Notes under the pieces: model-generated
What the model saw: the letters and a program-made list of their open reading frames with translations, nothing else
The model's database searches: none
Told to the model about the DNA's origin: nothing
Position numbers and translations under genes: made by a program
Shown: piece by piece, positions 20,934 through 24,959 of the stretch
How positions within the stretch are numbered: the first letter of the stretch is position 1
Layout: the number at the start of each line of letters is the position of its first letter
Source: Chloroflexota bacterium
GTDB lineage: Bacteria; Chloroflexota; Anaerolineae; Aggregatilineales; UBA3940
Direction of reading: 5' to 3'
DNA length: 24,959 nucleotides
Assembly: GCA_010092775.1 (NCBI GenBank)
Contig: JAADYZ010000056.1
Coordinates: forward strand, 1-24,959

Positions 20934-22769
20934 CTATCGACCCGGCACGGGTTGCTGGGTTGAAACCTCAGCGGCAGCCGATTCGCGCGCGGCGGCTTCG
21001 CTGCGGAACTGCTTCGTGTAGAGGCTATAGTAGTGCCCCTTCAGCTTCAGCAGTTCGCGATGGGTGCCCATTTCCTCGATCTCACCCGCGTTCAGCACGA
21101 TGATTCGATCGGCCTTCTTGATCGTGCTGAGACGGTGTGCAATGATGAAAGTCGTACGATCCACCATCAAGGTATCCATGCTGCGTTGGATCAGCGACTC
21201 GGTGAGCGTATCGACAGAACTGGTCGCCTCGTCCATGATCAAGATTTCTGGATCAGCGAGAACAGCGCGGGTCAGGCTGATCAACTGTTTCTGTCCTGTT
21301 GAAAGCAGTACACCGCCCTCACCGACCTGCGAGTCGTAGTCTTCCTCCAGCGCCATGATGAAGACATGGACCCCCGTCACCTTGGCCGCCTCGATGACTT
21401 CCTCGTTCGTGGCATCCATCCGACCATAGCGCAGGTTATCCCGAATGGTGCCGGAGAACAGATGCGGCGTTTGCAGCACGATCCCTAGCTGACTGTGGAT
21501 GCTGTGCAGCGAGATCTCGGTGTAGTCGCGCCCGTTGATCAGGATGCGGCCCCCGGTCGGTTCGTAGAAGCGGCACATCAGATTGATGATGGTCGACTTC
21601 CCTGCACCTGTCGGCCCGACGATGGCCAGGGTTTCGCCGGGTGCCACCCGCAGATTGAACTGCTTCAACACCGGCTTCTGCGGCTCATAGTGGAAGTTGA
21701 CGTTCTCAAAGACGATCTCACCGGCGATACTCTCGACCTCGGCGGCACCGCTGCGATCTTGTACGTCGGGCACCGCATCGCTGAGTGAGAAGACCCGCTC
21801 AGCCGAGGCGATCGCTTGCTGAAGCTCGGCATACACACGCGCCATCTCCTGGATCGGAAACATCATCATGGTGACGTAACCGACAAAAGCTTGGATGCCG
21901 CCGATAGTCATGGTGCCGACCGTCGTTTGCCAGCCGCCGTACCAGGCGATTGCACCAATGCCGAAGGCGGTGATCAACTGGACGGCAGGCAGGAACAGCG
22001 CCGACCACCAGGCCGCCCGGTACGACGCATCGTACATGCGGCTGGTCAGGACGCCGAATTCTCCCAGGGTTTTTTCTTCGCGTGCCATCGCTTTGATGAC
22101 TCGCACACCCTGGATCATCTCGGCATAGTTCGCCGTGATCTGTGAGTTGGTGCGGCGAGCCAGCCGGAAGTACTTGATGATGCGTTTACGGAACTCCGTC
22201 GCGACGATCCACAACAGGGGCACAATCAGAATGACGACCAGCGCTAACTGCCAATTGATCGCCAACATGAAGATGACGCCACTGATGATGGCCATGATTC
22301 CCCAGGTCGAATCGAGCAGGCCCCAGGTGAGGACGTTGCCCATCCGCATGGTGTCGGAGGTCACGCGAGACATAATCCAGCCAACCGGAGTCTTGTCGTA
22401 GTAGGAGAACGACAAGTCTTGCAGATGGTTGAACAGCCGTTTACGCAGGTCGTAGCGGATGCGCTGGCCCAGGATGCCAGTCAGGTATATGAAGCCAAAC
22501 ACACCCGCAGACAATAGGACAATCAACACAGCCCACTGGATCATGATGCTGCGTAGAGCGTCGAGGTTACCAGGGATGATCGCTTCATCGATCAAGCGTG
22601 CGCCCAGAAAGGTCAGGTAGGCCTCTATGAACGATACCGATGTGATACAAAACAGGAACCCCGCGACCCAAGGCCAATGCGGCTTCATCAAGCTCAAGAG
22701 GCGCAGGAAGGTTCGGCCATCAAAAGAGGTATAGAACTCCTCTTCCTCAAAGGTACTATATTCCGACAT
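20934..22769 (-). CDS. Type IV ABC exporter subunit with canonical catalytic Glu (heterodimer partner B)
   Basis: 611 residues from ATG 22769 (AAGGAG 7 nt upstream; the extension to 22817 is rejected). A transmembrane domain of six helices (about 35-330) precedes one ATPase domain: Walker A GPTGAGKST (385-393), Q-loop GIVLQTPHLFSGTIRDNLRYG, signature LSTGQ (489-493, altered), Walker B ILIMDE with catalytic Glu514, and H-loop FIIAHRLSTIKKAD. It is the MdlB/LmrD/TM288-like half of a heterodimeric exporter for drugs or lipids. It overlaps the end of the upstream subunit gene by 14 bp. In the dimer its Walker A/B/His would pair with the partner's LSGGQ to give the active site. A ~25-residue Ala/Glu-rich tail ends the protein. 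Confidence 0.95.
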   Translation of the reverse strand: MSEYSTFEEEEFYTSFDGRTFLRLLSLMKPHWPWVAGFLFCITSVSFIEAYLTFLGARLIDEAIIPGNLDALRSIMIQWAVLIVLLSAGVFGFIYLTGILGQRIRYDLRKRLFNHLQDLSFSYYDKTPVGWIMSRVTSDTMRMGNVLTWGLLDSTWGIMAIISGVIFMLAINWQLALVVILIVPLLWIVATEFRKRIIKYFRLARRTNSQITANYAEMIQGVRVIKAMAREEKTLGEFGVLTSRMYDASYRAAWWSALFLPAVQLITAFGIGAIAWYGGWQTTVGTMTIGGIQAFVGYVTMMMFPIQEMARVYAELQQAIASAERVFSLSDAVPDVQDRSGAAEVESIAGEIVFENVNFHYEPQKPVLKQFNLRVAPGETLAIVGPTGAGKSTIINLMCRFYEPTGGRILINGRDYTEISLHSIHSQLGIVLQTPHLFSGTIRDNLRYGRMDATNEEVIEAAKVTGVHVFIMALEEDYDSQVGEGGVLLSTGQKQLISLTRAVLADPEILIMDEATSSVDTLTESLIQRSMDTLMVDRTTFIIAHRLSTIKKADRIIVLNAGEIEEMGTHRELLKLKGHYYSLYTKQFRSEAAARESAAAEVSTQQPVPGR

Positions 22770-24579
22770 GAGCCAACTCCTTCTCAAGGTCTTGCTCAAT
22801 ACGGGCTTGCATCTCATAGGTCTGGCGGTACATACCTTCGACCGCCATCAGTTCGTCGTGTGTGCCACGCTGGACGATGCGTCCTTGATCGAAGACCAGG
22901 ATCACATCAGCGATCATCACACTCTGGATGCGGTGGGCGATGATGAAAGTGGTGCGGTCGCCCATCATGTTTTGTAGGGCCTCGCGGATAGCCGACTCGG
23001 TTTCCGTGTCAACGGAGGAGGTGGCATCATCCAGCAGCAAGATGCGCGGATTCTTCAACAAGGTGCGGGCTAGCGCCACGCGCTGTTTCTGCCCGCCGGA
23101 TAGCGTCACACCGCGCTCACCGACCAGCGTTTCATACTGATTCGGGAAGCTCATGATCACCTCGTGGACGGCTGCTGCACGAGCTGCCTCATGAACTTCC
23201 TCATCGGTGACCTCGCGCCCGACGCCGTAGGCGATATTGTCGCGGATGCTGCGCGAGAAGAGGAAGGGTTCTTGTTCAACCACACCGATCTGCTGGCGCA
23301 GGTATTCGCGCGAGTATTCACGAAGATCAACGCCATCCAGCAGGATGCGACCCTGTTCCACATCATAGAAGCGAGGTATCAGACTGATAAGTGTCGTTTT
23401 GCCGGAGCCGGTTGAGCCGAGCAGCGCGACTGTCTGGCCGGGTTCAACGCGGAAGCTGATGTCATTGAGCACTGGGGTGTCGACTTCATATTCGAAGCTG
23501 ACGTTCTCGAAGACGATCTCGCCGCGTACGTCTCCACCGGGCTGGTGAACACCGTCGTCTAGTAATTCCCGCTCTTCGCGCAGTACCTCTTGTACACGGT
23601 CCAACGAAACCAGCCCCATCGAGATCTCCACGATCAAACGACCAATGTTGCGCATCGGCCAGACCAGCCACACGAACATGCCTGTGAAGGCTACGAAGGT
23701 GCCGGGGGTGATGGTACCGTTGATGGCAAAGATCACGCCGAGACTGTAGCTGAAGATCGTCTGTGCACCGATCAAGAAGTCGGTGAAGGGCCAGGAGATA
23801 GAGTGATTGAAGAGCAGCACCTTACCACGTCGATACTGCTCCTGGTTGTCGTCTTCGAACTTGTTCATCTCAAAGCCCTGTGCGGCAAAGGCTTTCACCA
23901 CACGGACACCGTTTAGATTCTCTTGGAGGGTCGTTGAGAGCTTGCCGTCTTGCTCCTGGAAGGCCTCATAAGCCGTCGAGATGCGCGAGAAGAAGAAGAA
24001 GGACAGGGCGACCACCGGCGGAACGACGATCACGGATAACAGTGCAAGCTGAACATTCAGCGTCATCAAAGCGATCAACATCACGATGAAGAGCAGTAGG
24101 ATGCGCCCGAGCATGATCGCCTGCCCGGCGTAGAACATGCGCACCATATCGACATCGGAGCTGGAACGCTGGATCAAGTCTCCTGACTTGGCGCTGTCAT
24201 GATAGGTAAAGTTCAGGCGCTGGAGATGATCAAAGAGATATTCGCGCAGCCGGATGGTCACTTTCTCCGCTACGCGGTTTGCCATCTCCCTACCGGTAAA
24301 CGTGAAGCCGCCTTCAAGCAGCGCCACACCGACGAAGGCCAGCGCGACCAACGGCAGGACTTGCAGCACGTTGGGCATCGGCAGGACGTCGTCAATCAGA
24401 AAGCGCAGCAGAAAGAAGGTTGCGACTTTGGCTAATGCAGCCAGGCCCATCGCGGCCGTTGCAACGATATAGGTCAGTTGATAGCCCGTTGCCAGCCGCC
24501 ACAATCCCTGGAGCGGTTTCTGGCTGAGGGTTTGCTTCAGGTCATATTCGACTAATCGACTATTTGCCAGTGTTGCCAC
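22756..24579 (-). CDS. Type IV ABC exporter subunit with degenerate Walker B (heterodimer partner A)
   Basis: 607 residues from GTG 24579, with AAGGAG 8 nt before; the ATG at 24627 has no ribosome site and would encode MCLLSNWSSVEKG. Six helices (about 40-310) precede one ATPase domain: Walker A GSTGSGKTT, Q-loop GVVEQEPFLFSRSIRDNIAYG, intact signature LSGGQ (493-497), Walker B ILLLDD in which Asp518 replaces the catalytic Glu, and H-loop FIIAHRIQSV. This combination (good signature, bad Walker B) is the degenerate-site half of TM287/288- or BmrCD-type exporters, where the degenerate site acts as a regulatory ATP clamp. First gene of a two-gene operon; the 5' region contains the nested inverted repeats at 24632-24729. 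Confidence 0.95.
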   Translation of the reverse strand: MATLANSRLVEYDLKQTLSQKPLQGLWRLATGYQLTYIVATAAMGLAALAKVATFFLLRFLIDDVLPMPNVLQVLPLVALAFVGVALLEGGFTFTGREMANRVAEKVTIRLREYLFDHLQRLNFTYHDSAKSGDLIQRSSSDVDMVRMFYAGQAIMLGRILLLFIVMLIALMTLNVQLALLSVIVVPPVVALSFFFFSRISTAYEAFQEQDGKLSTTLQENLNGVRVVKAFAAQGFEMNKFEDDNQEQYRRGKVLLFNHSISWPFTDFLIGAQTIFSYSLGVIFAINGTITPGTFVAFTGMFVWLVWPMRNIGRLIVEISMGLVSLDRVQEVLREERELLDDGVHQPGGDVRGEIVFENVSFEYEVDTPVLNDISFRVEPGQTVALLGSTGSGKTTLISLIPRFYDVEQGRILLDGVDLREYSREYLRQQIGVVEQEPFLFSRSIRDNIAYGVGREVTDEEVHEAARAAAVHEVIMSFPNQYETLVGERGVTLSGGQKQRVALARTLLKNPRILLLDDATSSVDTETESAIREALQNMMGDRTTFIIAHRIQSVMIADVILVFDQGRIVQRGTHDELMAVEGMYRQTYEMQARIEQDLEKELAHVGI

Positions 24580-24631
24580 ATCTACCTCTCCTTTTTCAAC
24601 CGATGACCAATTGCTCAAGAGACACAAAAAC

Positions 24632-24729
24632 GGCTACGCAAAACGCGTGCCATTCCATCCGGGAATGTGCCGGTGGTGAAGCTCAAGCGGAGATGGATTA
24701 TATCGTGTTACCCGCTTGAGCGCGTAGCC
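24632..24729 (-). promoter_or_regulatory. Nested inverted repeats before the ABC exporter operon (structured leader or operator)
   Basis: Three complementary pairs are nested. The outer pair is GGCTACGC (24632-24639) with GCGTAGCC (24722-24729). Within it, CATTCC (24651-24656) pairs with GGAATG (24662-24667), and GCTCAAGCGG (24681-24690) pairs with CCGCTTGAGC (24712-24721). Read on the minus strand this is a three-way junction whose closing stem is followed by GTTTTTGTG, like an attenuator. The gene starts 53 nt further on. The 21-nt loop of the 10-bp arm also contains a perfect minus-strand TATAAT (24697-24702), so the 10-bp repeat may instead be an operator flanking a -10; no good -35 is visible. 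I do not recognise a known riboswitch class. The remaining gap (24730-24792) shows nothing further. Confidence 0.5.
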
Positions 24730-24792
24730 TGGCTGTAAAGATGTGGTTAAATGATGAGGGAGCCTTCGGCATGAAGGTCCACCTCTCTGCGT

Positions 24793-24959
24793 TCAGCTCT
24801 CGCTAAGGTCCAGGCCAAAGGTGATCATGTTCCCGTCTGGGTCCTGAACAAAGAACTCACGCTGACCCCAAGGTTGGGTCTTAAGGGCGTGTTCAGGTTG
24901 GATGTCTACCTTTTCCTTGACCTGCTCATAGTAGGCATCGATTCCCTCATCCACAAAGA
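24793..24959 (-). CDS. VOC/glyoxalase-family protein, C-terminal part only
   Basis: 54 residues are visible before TGA at 24793-24795; the start is beyond the window edge. The visible part, from FVDEGIDAYYEQVKEKVDI through KTQPWGQREFFVQDPDGN to MITFGLDLSES, is the last beta-alpha-beta-beta-beta unit of a VOC domain. REFFVQDPDGNMITF is the classic glyoxalase/bleomycin-resistance ending (RxFxxxDPDGNxIxF), in which the first Glu of REFF is a typical position near the metal site. Function cannot be narrowed. It is upstream of and codirectional with the ABC exporter operon but about 210 bp away. Confidence 0.85.
   Translation of the reverse strand, partial: FVDEGIDAYYEQVKEKVDIQPEHALKTQPWGQREFFVQDPDGNMITFGLDLSES

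Overview
The window reads like a chromosome segment of a Chloroflexota bacterium (Anaerolineae/Caldilineae-like), of moderately high GC. The assignment rests on my recollection of family habits and not on a search. Supporting signs are threonine/valine-rich linkers after lipoprotein signals, a small lipoprotein of the 'ESFPxQ' type, a SpoIIAA/STAS-like small protein typical of that phylum, many ABC exporters, and frequent GTG/TTG starts. There are no rRNA or tRNA genes, insertion sequences, CRISPR arrays or phage genes. Nearly all of it is coding, with very short gaps and several overlapping gene ends.

Layout. 1-3992 (minus strand): an orphan peptide-type ABC substrate-binding lipoprotein, then a VOC/glyoxalase-like protein closely followed by a seven-helix membrane protein cut by the window edge. 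4000-4313 is a divergent regulatory gap with a good promoter and an 18-bp palindrome. 4314-6876: a DUF1328-like membrane peptide (plus), then a membrane-anchored alpha/beta hydrolase and release factor 1 (prfA), both minus. 7131-9024: a GT39/PMT-like membrane glycosyltransferase (plus) overlapping tail to tail with a small lipoprotein (minus). 9207-13860 (plus): a four-gene export operon of two ABC ATPases, which look like the two halves of YbhF made as separate proteins, and two paralogous HlyD-type adaptor lipoproteins. No permease is present.

13873-15948 (minus): a kinase-fold (ASKHA/ROK-like) protein whose motifs appear in circularly permuted order, a dual-specificity-phosphatase-like protein lacking the catalytic arginine, and a two-helix PH-like membrane protein. 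16087-17731 (plus): a SpoIIAA/STAS-like protein and purK. 17705-18530 (minus): a highly charged 73-residue protein overlapping the start of rdgB, whose end overlaps purK. 18732-20875 (plus): a NatA/NatB-type ABC-2 exporter. 20934-24579 (minus): a heterodimeric type IV ABC multidrug-type exporter with one degenerate ATP site, preceded by a striking nested inverted-repeat region (24632-24729) that could be a structured leader or operator. 24793-24959 (minus): the C-terminal end of another VOC-domain protein.

Three ABC export systems (split YbhF-like, NatAB-like, type IV heterodimer) suggest a drug/lipid/ion efflux neighbourhood mixed with housekeeping genes (prfA, purK, rdgB). The items most worth following up are the permuted ASKHA protein with its pseudophosphatase neighbour (13873-15364), the permease-less split-YbhF operon, and the leader of the type IV exporter.
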